Source of the DNA: Sycobia sp. Sy_11 | Lineage: Eukaryota > Arthropoda > Insecta > Hymenoptera > Epichrysomallidae | Direction of reading: 5' to 3' | Length of the DNA stretch: 64,000 nucleotides | Assembly (NCBI GenBank): GCA_018907035.1 | Contig: JACCIC010000096.1 | Span: 715,001-779,000, forward strand | In this document: positions 11,051 through 21,420 of the stretch, piece after piece | Position numbering within the stretch: the stretch's first letter is position 1 | Layout of the letters: the number at the start of each line of letters is the position of its first letter | Position numbers and translations under genes: made by a program | The notes under the pieces: model-generated | Told to the model about the DNA's origin: nothing | The model's database searches: none | The model's input: the letters and a program-made list of their open reading frames with translations, nothing else

Positions 11051-12599
11051 ACATGTTCTACGTATTTCATTTCGCCGAACACAAACGCGTGGTCAAAATT
11101 GCCCCCATCGATCTCCAGTTCCTTTCCTTTTATGTTCAGCGAAAATTTATCATCAATTTATTTATTAAAAATCGTGAGAAATGGTCGAGTTTGCAAATTC
11201 ATCGAGTAATAAATAATATTATGCTTATACGAATCGATCTCGTGAAAAATAAATTTTTTGTTCGTTTATATGTTTCAAGATCCGTCCCATTTTTACAATA
11301 AAATCTTTCGAGGAATTTCAATCGAACAAACCGACTGGATTTGTGCGCTTAGTCTTTTGCTCCGCATCGAGTAGGTACGATCGGCTCTTCGTAGGTTGAT
11401 AATCTGAACTACTACTGACCGCCATTGATTTTAAATTCTATGTTGTCTCGCGTTTTTCTCTTCTCAAGTGTTTGACTTATCTTCATCAGCTGTTTTACCA
11501 TTTCTAATTTTCGAACACCTTCCTACATTCGTGCATGCAAGATTTCCCTCGACTATATATTAATTCGAATGAAGGAGGTCGTCAACCGGGACTACATCAC
11601 CTAGCGAGACGCACGCGAAGCAAACTTTTCCTATTTAATACGTTATCCTTATGCAACGCTTTAAAATAGTTCGGAGGTATTTAAATATTTTTGAATTATT
11701 CAGAATTATATTTGTAAATAAATTTTGCGGTATTCTTGTATTAAAAATGTTTGTATTATGAGTGCGTTCAATTAGAAAAGCTTATTATAATTCCAAATTT
11801 TCGTTGATAATATAGATATCGTGATAGATGGTAAATTTTTCGATATGAAAAATCTGAAAATTGTAAGACAGGATTGATACATTCAAAATAGCATTAAATT
11901 TTCTCTTTCTTCAGGTCAAAAATACGTGAAAAAATGTATTTTTAATGCAAGATTTTCTAATAAATATCGTAAATTCTAATACTTGTAAAATAAAATTACT
12001 TAATTCAAGCATTTCTCTCCAAAATTTGACGTTTTAAAGAGATCTAAAGAATAGTGCAGCAATTCCAACGTTGGATTAATATTAGTCGTTGGTTATGGCG
12101 TAATGCATAAACCAAATATTTTGTATCTTTTATTTCAGATGATTTCTCTGAATTGTTCTTGCCACTTTAAATCAGCTGATTAGATTTATGGATCCTAAGT
12201 AATAGTTTCATTAACAGATAGAAAAAATTCGTTTTCATAGTAATTAGATATTTTCTGTTGAAACGTCAATGTTATTTTTTATTCATTTTATCGCAATTTA
12301 TTCATTATTTCGACTGTTTTGAATTAAATTAATAAATGTTTTTATCGGTATCTCAGTCTTTACAATATAATATATTTACTAAAATAATGACAATGAGATT
12401 GTCCTTGATATTCCCCTCTCCCGAAGAATCTGAAATAAAACTTATTACTAAAATAAATTATATTAAAAATTCAAAATCATAAAATAAAATAATAATAAAA
12501 TAAAATAAAAATAATGGAAATAATAAACTATATTCCATGTTAGTGAAGGACAATCTTACTGCCCCCAACACCTTAAATTTTCATTCACCTTTGGTGTCC
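11051..12599. other. AT-rich DNA with no recognisable gene
   Basis: Long AT-rich stretch without dinucleotide arrays. The 11-base AGATTGTCCTT near 12398 is repeated in inverted orientation near 12546, which may mark the edges of a small old insertion that also contains the AATAAAATAAAA-type run near 12480-12515. Confidence 0.5.
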
Positions 12600-12630
12600 G
12601 ACGTTTCGAACCACGACGGTTCATCCTCAG
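12600..12630 (-). repeat. Hairpin motif ending in CGAAACGTC (copy 1)
   Basis: On the minus strand, CTGAGGA is followed by a 5-bp stem GAACC/GGTTC with a 5-base loop and then GAAACGTC. CTGANGA and GAAA are the two conserved strands of a hammerhead ribozyme core, but no stem I or proper stem III can be drawn, so self-cleavage is not supported. Similar motifs lie at 21,326 and 63,776. Confidence 0.45.
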
Positions 12631-12789
12631 GAAATAAACTAACAGGTATTTATTATTATCATTATTATTTATTATAATTAATTATTTGCGTTAATATATT
12701 ATATTATAGAGATATTATGTTATACTATATATTCGTTGCAAGTATACCTATGTCAACTGCTAAATACTTTTATTATAATGTTTGCTATT

Positions 12790-13560
12790 CAGTAGATTTT
12801 CGACAGATTGCATATACGACAGCAATATAATTTATGGAATACGAAAAAATTTGAAAAATTCAATTTTCGTACAGAAAAGAAAACAATAAATAAAATAACA
12901 GCCGCAGGGGCTCGCATTAAACTAGCCATCATCGCAAGCGAAACATCTGACAATTGCATGGCGAGAAACGCGAAATTAAAGAGCACAAAGTCGACGACGA
13001 CGACGACGGCTCGATCGACATTCCTAAACAACCGCAGCACAAACGGCAAATAACAACGCGGCGCGCGACCGTTGGTATGCGCGCGGCAACGAACTCTCGC
13101 GTGCGCACACACACACACGTACACACAGACAGACCGCGAGCGCGCGAGGACGCGACCGTTCCGGCGAGCGCATAAATTAATCGCCCCCCCCCCACTAGTT
13201 CTCCGTGTCTCCAGTCGCCTTTTAAGGATGCGCTCGCGCGCAATTGAAGAACGCGCCTCGGAATCCAAGCGCGCGCCGCGTTTGCAGGGGCGCGCCGGCG
13301 TGCGCGCGAGCGCGGCCCTCGGATACCAACATGGCGGCGGCGGCGGCGGCGGCGTAGGTGCAGCGAGCCCGCGCTCCCGATTTGGCCTCTCGCGGTCGCG
13401 AGTGCGGCGCAAAAGAGCATGGCCGGGGGAGCGAGGTGGCATGAATGAATGCTCCTTGGCCTATCGTATATATTACAATTTTCGGAATCGATATACGCCA
13501 AAACTTATCGGAAAATGGCGCCAGCAGTCGCGGAAACTTTAAATCGCCAACGGCGACAGT
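12790..13560. other. CpG-rich block, candidate promoter or 5' leader
   Basis: This strongly CpG-rich block holds a GAC trinucleotide run (about 12990-13009), a short CA array near 13107 and a GCG run (13334-13354). ATG at 13331 in the context AACATGG is followed by seven GCG codons and a TAG stop. GTAGGT overlaps this end and could act as a weak splice donor. A minus-strand frame is open for 217 codons (12789-13442), but other frames are open too and the peptide looks like low-complexity noise. Confidence 0.35.
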
Positions 13561-14166
13561 TTCAGTGTAATAATTTACTTATAGTATCGTAAGAATTATT
13601 TTAAGATGCCAAAATTAGTTTTGAATTATACATCTTATTCACATTTAATTACTCAGTTATGATTTTTTCATTTTATTTTTTCCTAACGTAAATTAAATTA
13701 AGAAAATTTAATTTACCCAAGTCCTTAAGTAAATTAAATTACATGAATTTATGTTAAAAAATAAATATTTTTGGATTGAACACGAAATATATTTTTGAAA
13801 AACATCCGTAGAATTTTGGAAAATTCTGAACATAATTTTTACGGAAAATTGTAAATTTTAATTATGTCAAATTTTGAGAGGTTTCATTCATCAAAAGAAT
13901 ACATGACTTTGTTATGTATTTTATTATGATACGATGAGATATTGCTGCACGAAAATACTCGGATATGTAATAAAAATATAATCATTATAGTTCGATAGTT
14001 TCAACTTGTTCCAATTGTTTCCAAGTGGAAAGCCCAATACACATTATTTTTGCCACTTTTTTTAAAATAAGTAAATCGCTTAACTGTTCTCAATTGGCAA
14101 CCGAGCTATACTTTTATGAAATCATCCAAGAATTTATTTAATATTAGTCCCTCTTATAAGTTGTCA
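13561..14166. other. AT-rich DNA with a 12-bp inverted repeat
   Basis: GTAAATTAAATT (13688-13699) and its reverse complement (13705-13716) form a perfect 12-bp stem with a 5-base loop. A third, direct copy lies at 13729-13740. Otherwise no gene is visible. Confidence 0.5.
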
Positions 14167-14352
14167 CGAGGCCTAGGATGGCTCGATCGCTAGAGCGAAG
14201 GACTAGTAACTCGGTGATCTGTGTTCAAATCCCGGTCTCGGCCGATTGACACAAGCATCTTTGTAATAATTTACATCGTAGACCTCCGTCGCTGATTAGC
14301 ACCAATATTTATTTGGAAGCATAAATAGAGCGACGTTAAATAATATAAAAAG
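14167..14352 (+). repeat. SINE derived from tRNA-Thr(AGT)
   Basis: The head has a tRNA D arm with stem GCTC/GAGC (14181-14184, 14193-14196), an anticodon loop CTAGTAA (14203-14209) whose centre AGT reads as a threonine anticodon, and a B box GTTCAAATC (14223-14231). CGAGGCC (14167-14173) can pair with GGTCTCG (14234-14240). Extra bases between that stem and the D arm rule out a working tRNA. A tail of about 110 bases follows, with a 7-bp hairpin CGTCGCT/AGCGACG (14287-14293, 14329-14335), ending in A-rich AATATAAAA. Head, unrelated body and A-rich end is the usual SINE plan. Confidence 0.7.
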
Positions 14353-14880
14353 TATATATAAGTTGTCTTAATAGTAATTTATTTAAATTATATAAATTAT
14401 AATAAATTATAAGCGTTGTGGTTAAGTTAAATTCGATTGAACCAAAATCTACTGTAAATGTGAATTAAACGATTTCATTACCGATTATCGTAAAAAAGAA
14501 ATTTCTACAAAATATTTGAGCTGTTTTAATAATCATGATGTGGCTATCTAAATTATTTAAGGAACGGCCGAGCCTCACTGTGTACTTTATAAACGAATAA
14601 AATATCTTTCATCAATTTATAGGAGAAAATAAACTTTTAGCATTTCTTTAAAACAAATTCAATATCGTATTGTCCAAATGTATAAATATATAAATGTTCT
14701 ATTGTTCCATGAGCGAAATACGCATAAACATCTACGCAACAAATGATAAATTTTGAGATAAACATCGTACATAACGCGCGAGCGCCATTGTATTTATATT
14801 TTTTTAAAACCTGCATTCAAAAAAAATAAATTATTTTTCCAAAGGGTTAAAACATAAATAAGAATGAAAGTCAAGGAAGG
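14353..14880. other. AT-rich DNA with no recognisable gene
   Basis: Unique AT-rich DNA. No arrays or gene motifs were seen. Confidence 0.6.
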
Positions 14881-15056
14881 TAACTATACGCTAGGACGAG
14901 AGAGCGAGGGGGAGGGGTGGTAGAAGGGAATTGAACAGCATGGAGTAAAAGGGGAAAAGGAATAAAAGAAAGTCGGGGTGCAAATAAATGGGAAAAAAGA
15001 ACGGGGGAGAAAGAGAAAGGGAGAGAAAGGCGGTTGGAGAGAGAAGCGTATAAGAG

Positions 15057-15064
15057 TATAAAAG
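15057..15064 (+). promoter_or_regulatory. Consensus TATA box
   Basis: TATAAAAG lies in purine-rich DNA with CpG-rich sequence downstream. No clear initiator is seen 25 to 35 bases further on, so use as a promoter is only possible. Confidence 0.25.
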
Positions 15065-15361
15065 AAGTGCAGAAGAGGCTGAACTCGCGCGCTCCCCCCG
15101 GCTGCGGGAGTGTGTAGCTACATAGGAGGAGGACTGACGGCGTGCGCGAGGGTGGAGAGAGGGAAGTCCGAGAGGGAAAGAGAGAACGAGAAACGAAGTA
15201 AAATATCCGACGTGGGTGAGAAATAAAATGGCGGCTCGTCGAACGAGAGAGGGGGGAGGGGGTGCGCGCGGCGCGGTCATTTAATAAGAATTAACCGCCC
15301 GATAAACATATATAGGCCTCTCCACGCGTTAACGATCCAACGGAAATCGCACTTATATCTA

Positions 15362-15400
15362 TGTGTGTGTGTGTGTGTGTGTGTGCGTGTGTGTGCGTGA
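15362..15400 (+). repeat. TG microsatellite
   Basis: A TG array with two CG interruptions near its 3' end. Confidence 0.9.
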
Positions 15401-15626
15401 ACGAATGATATATTTCGTCCGCGTGCAATATCGCAGAAATAACGAGGCACCTCCGCGGTTTCGCAAGTTTATGGAGCAAGCAAGCGCTCGATCCGCGCGG
15501 GCGGGCGCGGGAAATTAAAGCGCGCTCCAAACGATTTTCCCGTCGCGGGCCCGTGCGAGCCGAGCGTTATACGGACGAGGCATCGAGGGCGCAGTTGCTA
15601 CGCTCGGTAATTGTACAACCGCGAAT

Positions 15627-15628
<2 letters not shown>

Positions 15629-15665
<37 letters not shown>
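15629..15665 (+). repeat. GA microsatellite
   Basis: A perfect GA array of about 18 units. Confidence 0.95.
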
Positions 15666-15666
<1 letters not shown>

Positions 15667-16914
15667 AGAGCTGGATTCAATAATTCGTTGCGCTTTCCTC
15701 CCGATTTTACGGCGATATGGAGTCGAACGAGAGAAATCGAATGTCGGACGATCGCTGTTGCTCTGGGCGCTGTGTTACAGCCCGGGGGATTTAATACAAG
15801 TTTCCGTCGGATATTGGTATTGATCGAGGGCCTCGGTGACGGATAGAACGAGCACACCGCAGTCGATGACGGGCCTTTACGAATAGAAAACCGATCGCGC
15901 ACTGTAGAGTTACGGAATGTACAACGAGACGCCCAAGCGAAGCTAAAACGCCTCGGCTACGGAGTGATAATCGAACTCGTTTTATTATTCAGCGGGGAAA
16001 GAGTAGTTCGTGGTGGGAGCGTGCGAAACGTATAATAAATTTTCTTACATCAAATAAATTTTATCGATTTATATAGATAAAAGACAATAAATAACGCTAC
16101 GTGGTATATACTATTAAAAAATCAGTTATTCAGTTCCCAAAACATATAATGGTAGATTCATAATGGTAATATCAACTATGTTGATTCGAAAACCGAAAAC
16201 CCTTTATAATACTCGATAGAATGTATTCAAGGTTGAATGAAATGAATTGAATTTTAAACTATATTTTATAATAATAATTAAATATTCAAAATGGCGAATA
16301 CCAAATGCCGATGAGGCATTTATAGTTTCAACGATTATTAGGTAGAACAAGGACCAAATTACTGCCGATATTTTTAGTGTTTCCTTGGTTTTCTAAGAAA
16401 GAAGAACAGCAAAAAATGAAGAAAACGCAAAGAATCTCTCTTAACGCTCACTTTGTTCGGGTAATGCTAAAAAAGAGATCATGGAAGAAATAACCATATA
16501 GTTTGAAAGGTTCGTGATCGGAGAAAACAAAAAATTGCTAATACTTTTCTCGATCCGACTACGTGATGATAAAAGATTTTCTGACATTATATTGAATATT
16601 TTTCGACATATTGGTTTAAAACCTTGAAGTTTGCAAATCTAATTATAATGTTTGTTGCATTCAAATAAAAGAAAATTATTTTGAGCCCATATATTAGTTT
16701 TCCGGTCCTTCGAATCCTGCAAGTTTAACAAAAAGAAAATTTTTGAAAAAATAAATATTCGCCACCCTCTTCTAAAAAAAAGGTTAAACGAAATTCTTTC
16801 ACCAAAATAATTTAACCAGGATTCCGTACATTTTCCGCTATATTGAGTTGTGAGCTTTTTCAACGATAAAATATTTGTTTTTCTTGTGTGCCATAAACCT
16901 TTTTTAAAAGTTTT

Positions 16915-16942
16915 TTTAGACCCTGGCGAGACAGGGTCTAAA
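16915..16942. repeat. Perfect 11-bp inverted repeat
   Basis: TTTAGACCCTG and its exact reverse complement CAGGGTCTAAA flank the 6-base loop GCGAGA. The stem is GC-rich in its inner half, unlike the surrounding AT-rich DNA, so it would fold stably in RNA or as a cruciform. Confidence 0.75.
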
Positions 16943-17096
16943 TATGGATTGCATAAAATTCCTCTATGCGTACAATTTTTGGCTGAAATTAACACACGTG
17001 CAATTATACGCATAATATTCGTTTGCGTTTAGCAATACCCTCCAGAATCGTTCAACACATGGACGCGAAATTATGTACATGTGAAAAATAAATATT

Positions 17097-17098
<2 letters not shown>

Positions 17099-17140
<42 letters not shown>
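17099..17140. repeat. TA microsatellite
   Basis: An uninterrupted TA array of about 21 units. Confidence 0.95.
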
Positions 17141-17141
<1 letters not shown>

Positions 17142-17904
17142 TTTTCAAGTCCGTATTGTGAATTCTACTAATGAACTATAACTACGACACTATTTGTTGG
17201 AATTGAAAAAGAACTTTGGCCAATACAATTAATTTCGGCGCAACTTTTGTTTATATTGAAAATGTTTTGCTTAGTGTTGTAAACATTTGGAAAAGTATAT
17301 ATGCCATTGGGATCGAAAAAGTTGGATGATATGTTGATTGCTACAGATAATCTTATGAATTTGAGAAGTATTTGTATTTTATCATATTTCATCTTCTCGA
17401 ATGATTAATTCAAACGATTATTTTTCTAACTTGATTAGGTTATTCATTATAGCGACATTGCCTTATAACGAACTGTAATACCAATTTTCACGCATCTTTA
17501 ATGTTTACATTAGTTTTCTCACGAATATACATAAACTTTTTTCACATATGTAAGTCTGCTATATATATCATTGTTTGTTTCTCCTTTTATGGTGGTGATA
17601 AAAATTATAAGGAGTCAAGATAAATTATAATTTATAGTTAACCACGTATTTGTTGAAATATCCTTTCTCCTTGTTTCAGATGTAGAACTGAAAATTAAAC
17701 ATAGAATTTGTAAAAATAACAATGTATACAGTGCTAATTGTAACATTAGGCTATTTTTAGCAATTTTTAAGTAAACAACAATTTGCAATAAGTAAAGAAA
17801 CCTGAAATATTCTTATATGAATAGATCCTTTCATTGCTAACATAAGATGGAAATATGTACCCAAGTCTGCAACAAAGCTATAAAGTTTTCCTTTTTACTT
17901 CCAC

Positions 17905-17907
17905 ATC

Positions 17908-17965
<58 letters not shown>

Positions 17966-17968
17966 GAT
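17905..17968. repeat. TA array inside a perfect 64-bp palindrome
   Basis: The TA array (17910-17963) is bounded by ATCAGA on the left and TCTGAT on the right, which are reverse complements. The palindrome therefore runs beyond the array itself. Confidence 0.85.
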
Positions 17969-18464
17969 TTCAGCCTCGATTGTTATACGTCGATTTTAAC
18001 GTATCATCGCTATCGAGTATACGTATACGTGTATATAGGAAAAAACAAGAAATAAATAGAAGCGATATAGCCAGGAAAGTAATATTACATCATTTTCGTA
18101 CCCACTGATCCGACGTGTAAACAACTCTCGTTATAAAACCCCGGTATTGAGTCCGTAAGGTGAGAGACGTCAAATTTTCGCTAGCCACATAAATTTTCAG
18201 CGCGGTACATCGAGGCAATTGAGCGGCGATTTTCGCACGTTATCCGCTCAAATCGGCGATCATTCCACGTAGGGGGAGAGAGAAAGAGAGAGCGAAAGAG
18301 TGAGAGAGAGTGAGGGGGGAGAGAGTCCCCTCTCTCCTCCTCTACGCTCTCACCCTTTTTTCCGCAGTCCAACCCGTCTCTTGTCTTCTTTCCTTCTCGG
18401 ACGAATTGATGTATACACACGCGCGTTTATAATACGCATCCCTTTTGCTGCAAAACTTATTCCT

Positions 18465-18509
<45 letters not shown>

Positions 18510-18572
18510 TTCTCTGGCTCTCTGCGTCTTTCTCTCCCACATGAAGAGCCAAGGTGGCGCATAAGAAGAGCG

Positions 18573-18611
<39 letters not shown>
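18465..18611. repeat. Opposed CT and GA arrays
   Basis: A CT array (18465-18516) and a GA array (18574-18611) flank a 57-base spacer. The arms can pair over about 35 bp. Confidence 0.9.
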
Positions 18612-18614
<3 letters not shown>

Positions 18615-19055
18615 GGAGGGAGACGAAGGAAAAGGAGAACCGATATGCTCGTCTATATACGCGGCGGTCTTCGAACCCGGTAATTAAATAGCGTAACCCT
18701 ACAATTAGGGCCACTAAATCGTGCGTCGGGCCCCGCATGGACCAATGCGCGGGGGAGAGAAAGAGGAGGGCAAGGGAAAGGAAAGAGATAGAGCGAAGGG
18801 CCCGCCAGACACAAAAAACAACGTTCGAAACGTTGGTTAACCTCGTCGTCTTCCTTCCCTCTTCTTTTCTCTCCCCCACTATTGGACTTGTAATCTCGCA
18901 TGCGCGAGACCACGAAACGAAACAGAAACGATCCGAGAATCCATACGTTTACATGTACGTGTACATGCGGGGATATATATATATACATATGTATGAGACG
19001 ATGAAGAGGGAAGGAGACGTGTAGGAGTAGGAGGGAGAGGTAAAGGAGAGAGCAA

Positions 19056-19059
<4 letters not shown>

Positions 19060-19099
<40 letters not shown>
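19060..19099 (+). repeat. GA microsatellite
   Basis: A perfect GA array of about 20 units. Confidence 0.95.
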
Positions 19100-19102
<3 letters not shown>

Positions 19103-19948
19103 AGAGATTAGGAGCGGTTGTAGGAGCATCGCGCGTGAGCGCGGGGGTGGCTTTGGTAAAATGTGGGAACCTGTCCCGAGAATGGTTCGGGCGATTATCC
19201 CTTCCGTACAAAACAACGAGGTATAAAAAAGGATATATGCGAGAGGGAGAAGGAGACCGACAGACCGGCCGAGAATACGACTATAAAGAGGGAGCGGGAG
19301 AGAGAGAAAGACAGCAAATGACGGAAAGCTGTTGTGATGTGCATTAATTTTTCGTATATATAGCTGATCCGAACGTAAAATCAGAATTGCAAACTTGACT
19401 TGACTCAGGAATATATAATGGTATAGTTATACTAAGAGAACTAAATCTATCAGATGAATTTTCGCTTGTCGTATTCCATGATCTTTTATCAACGTATCGT
19501 TTCGATATGGCGTCGAAAGCTTGGGAGTAAAATTAATATATATACCAATACATGTAAAAAAAATTCCGAGAGCTCGTTAACCGTGAACGGATCGATAAAC
19601 TTCTACATTAAGCCGCGCGCGTCTCTTTTACAAGCGATCGGGGCGATATTTACGTTTCGCGCGCGGCTTAACCAGGATCGGCAATTTCCAATACAAACAC
19701 GGGGCCGCGGAGCGCTAAAAAACAATTTCGCAATCGCCGAAAGCCGATCGTCTGCGCGGAAAAAAGGCGAAAGAGGGAGCGAAGGAAGAACAGTTAATAT
19801 GAAGTCGCTGTGAGGCGAGGGCTCGCGCGCGCGCGAGCGGCGCTGATGCCTCGCGATCGTCGCTCCGCGATAATAATGGACCTTCGCCGTGGCTTTATAA
19901 TGCGACGACCGCGCGGTCGGGGGAACCGCGAGAGTAACAGAGGGCGAT

Positions 19949-19949
19949 C

Positions 19950-19980
<31 letters not shown>
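19949..19980 (+). repeat. GA microsatellite
   Basis: A GA array of about 16 units with one GATA interruption near its end. Confidence 0.9.
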
Positions 19981-20320
19981 GGAGAAGAAAGAATGAAAGG
20001 GAAGAAAGAAAGGGAGCGAAGGAGCGATAGCGTTGGTAATATGGGTGGATGATTCAAGGCAAGCGTCGCGGAAAGTAAAGAAGGGGGTATCTCTCTTTTC
20101 CCCCTACTTCTCGGCTGTTTCACCCCTACGGGCTGATATTTTAATACGACGAGGAGGGGAGGTGGGAGGGCGCGTGATGCGCGGCCGTCCATCGTCCGGG
20201 TGCGTGTGCGCGGTCAATTTTGCATGCGGAAATACCACGCGCGCGATGCTTCGCGCAATGCCTTATCTCTCTCCCTCTTTCTGGTTCGATCTCCATGTAC
20301 TTTTATCCGCACGTACACAC

Positions 20321-20396
20321 GCACACACACACACACACACGTACGAGCTCCTCCACACGAGCGTCAGGGAGTTCCGCTCAAGGCCCTCTCACCACG

Positions 20397-20459
<63 letters not shown>
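20321..20459. repeat. CA array and long TA array
   Basis: A short CA array (20321-20341) is followed by unique DNA and a TA array (20397-20459) with one TACATA interruption. Confidence 0.9.
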
Positions 20460-20462
<3 letters not shown>

Positions 20463-20900
20463 TATGCAAGTGGCTCTAAAGACGGCGTTCTGTACAGGAA
20501 GGAAGAGACTGTCTGTTACCATTATCTGCGCGCGCCCATCCTAGTCGACGTGCCGGTCGGATTTTCAAGAAGGAAGACTGCAAGGGGGATGGAAGCAAGG
20601 GAGATAGTCCTCGCACCGACCCCCCTCGATAGCGGTGGCTCTGGGGCGCACTTCCGCATGAGGGGAGGGGGGAGCAAACGGCGACCCGCGGCGCTGATAC
20701 GCCGAGAGATCGCGGAAGGCGATCCACCGGCATTCGATCTTTGCGCGTGTTTTCGTCGGTTTTTTTCGTTCTATCTTTTTCGGTTTCTTTTTTTTATTGC
20801 CCCCCAGTGACATTAGACATTCGAAAAAGAAAGTGAGAGTCTTTCTGCGCGGAGTAGTTTAGCTTCTTTCCCCGTATATTCGGCGATAATCTGAGACCGG

Positions 20901-21420
20901 AAGAGATGGAGGGAAATAAAACGAATGGCTTTTCAAAGGTTTTCTGCACTTTCAGAAATAATTTATTTCCTTTCGTTATACGTTTATTTTCTTATCATGT
21001 TTACGTTACATAATACTATTTACATAATCATAATAAATTTCAACTGACGCCGCATATATTTGTTTCAAGATAAAAAGAAAATATTGCATATATTTTGTAA
21101 AAAAGCGAAATTTATTCATATTTTTACAGGCAGTAAGACATACATTGCCTTACGAAAAAATTGTTCACAGTCACAAGAGATGAAAAATGACTGATTTATC
21201 GAAACGATTAACGACCCTTTATAGTCTCATTCCTTCCATTAAGACTTGTTTCATATCCTTATCACTCCTTAAATAAATATAATTTTCAACTACAGACAGA
21301 TTCACAGAATTTTCCTATGGAATTTCTGATGATTTTCGTATAGCGAAACGTTAGACTCGAATACTTTGAGATTCGATTAAATACGATAAATTAAATACGA
21401 TATCCGATTATTTTCATTTG
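20901..21420. other. AT-rich DNA containing hairpin motif copy 2
   Basis: Unique AT-rich DNA. The only notable element is the CTGATGA...GAAACGTT motif at 21326-21352, which stands about 70 bases before the compositionally distinct stretch that follows. Confidence 0.5.
21326..21352 (+). repeat. Hairpin motif ending in CGAAACGTT (copy 2)
   Basis: CTGATGA is followed 12 bases later by GAAACGTT. The two hammerhead-like core strands are exact here, but the sequence between them does not form a stem and no stem I is seen. This is probably a decayed copy of the element represented at 12,600 and 63,776. Confidence 0.4.

Larger units (their letters stand above)
14881..16020. other. Purine-rich then CpG-rich block
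   Basis: From 14890 to 15260 the plus strand is strongly purine-rich with irregular GGGAGAGAAAG-type sequence. It passes into a CpG-rich stretch to about 15600 and then a GA array. A consensus TATA box lies at 15057. I recognise no coding region. Confidence 0.55.
16021..17904. other. AT-rich DNA with two hairpins and a TA array
   Basis: Two perfect short inverted repeats occur: AAATGCC/GGCATTT (16303-16321) and the 11-bp stem at 16915-16942. A TA array lies at 17099-17140. A minus-strand frame of 124 codons (16639-17013) spans the second hairpin. Its peptide, rich in Lys, Phe and Ser, matches no family I know, so I do not call a gene. Confidence 0.5.
18061..20900. other. Microsatellite-rich CpG block
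   Basis: GA arrays lie at 18574-18611, 19060-19099 and 19949-19980, a CT array at 18465-18516, a CA array at 20321-20341 and a long TA array at 20397-20459. CpG-rich unique DNA lies between them (about 19600-19930, 20140-20260, 20480-20740). A perfect 7-bp hairpin CAACGTT/AACGTTG with loop CGA is at 18819-18835. No gene is recognisable. Confidence 0.6.

Noticed and set aside
12600..12630. Working hammerhead ribozyme
   Set aside because: The core strands are present, but stem I and stem III cannot be formed and an extra base breaks the start of stem II.
12789..13442. 217-codon minus-strand frame in a CpG island
   Set aside because: Low-complexity Arg/Ala/Pro/Val sequence, with other frames open across the same DNA.
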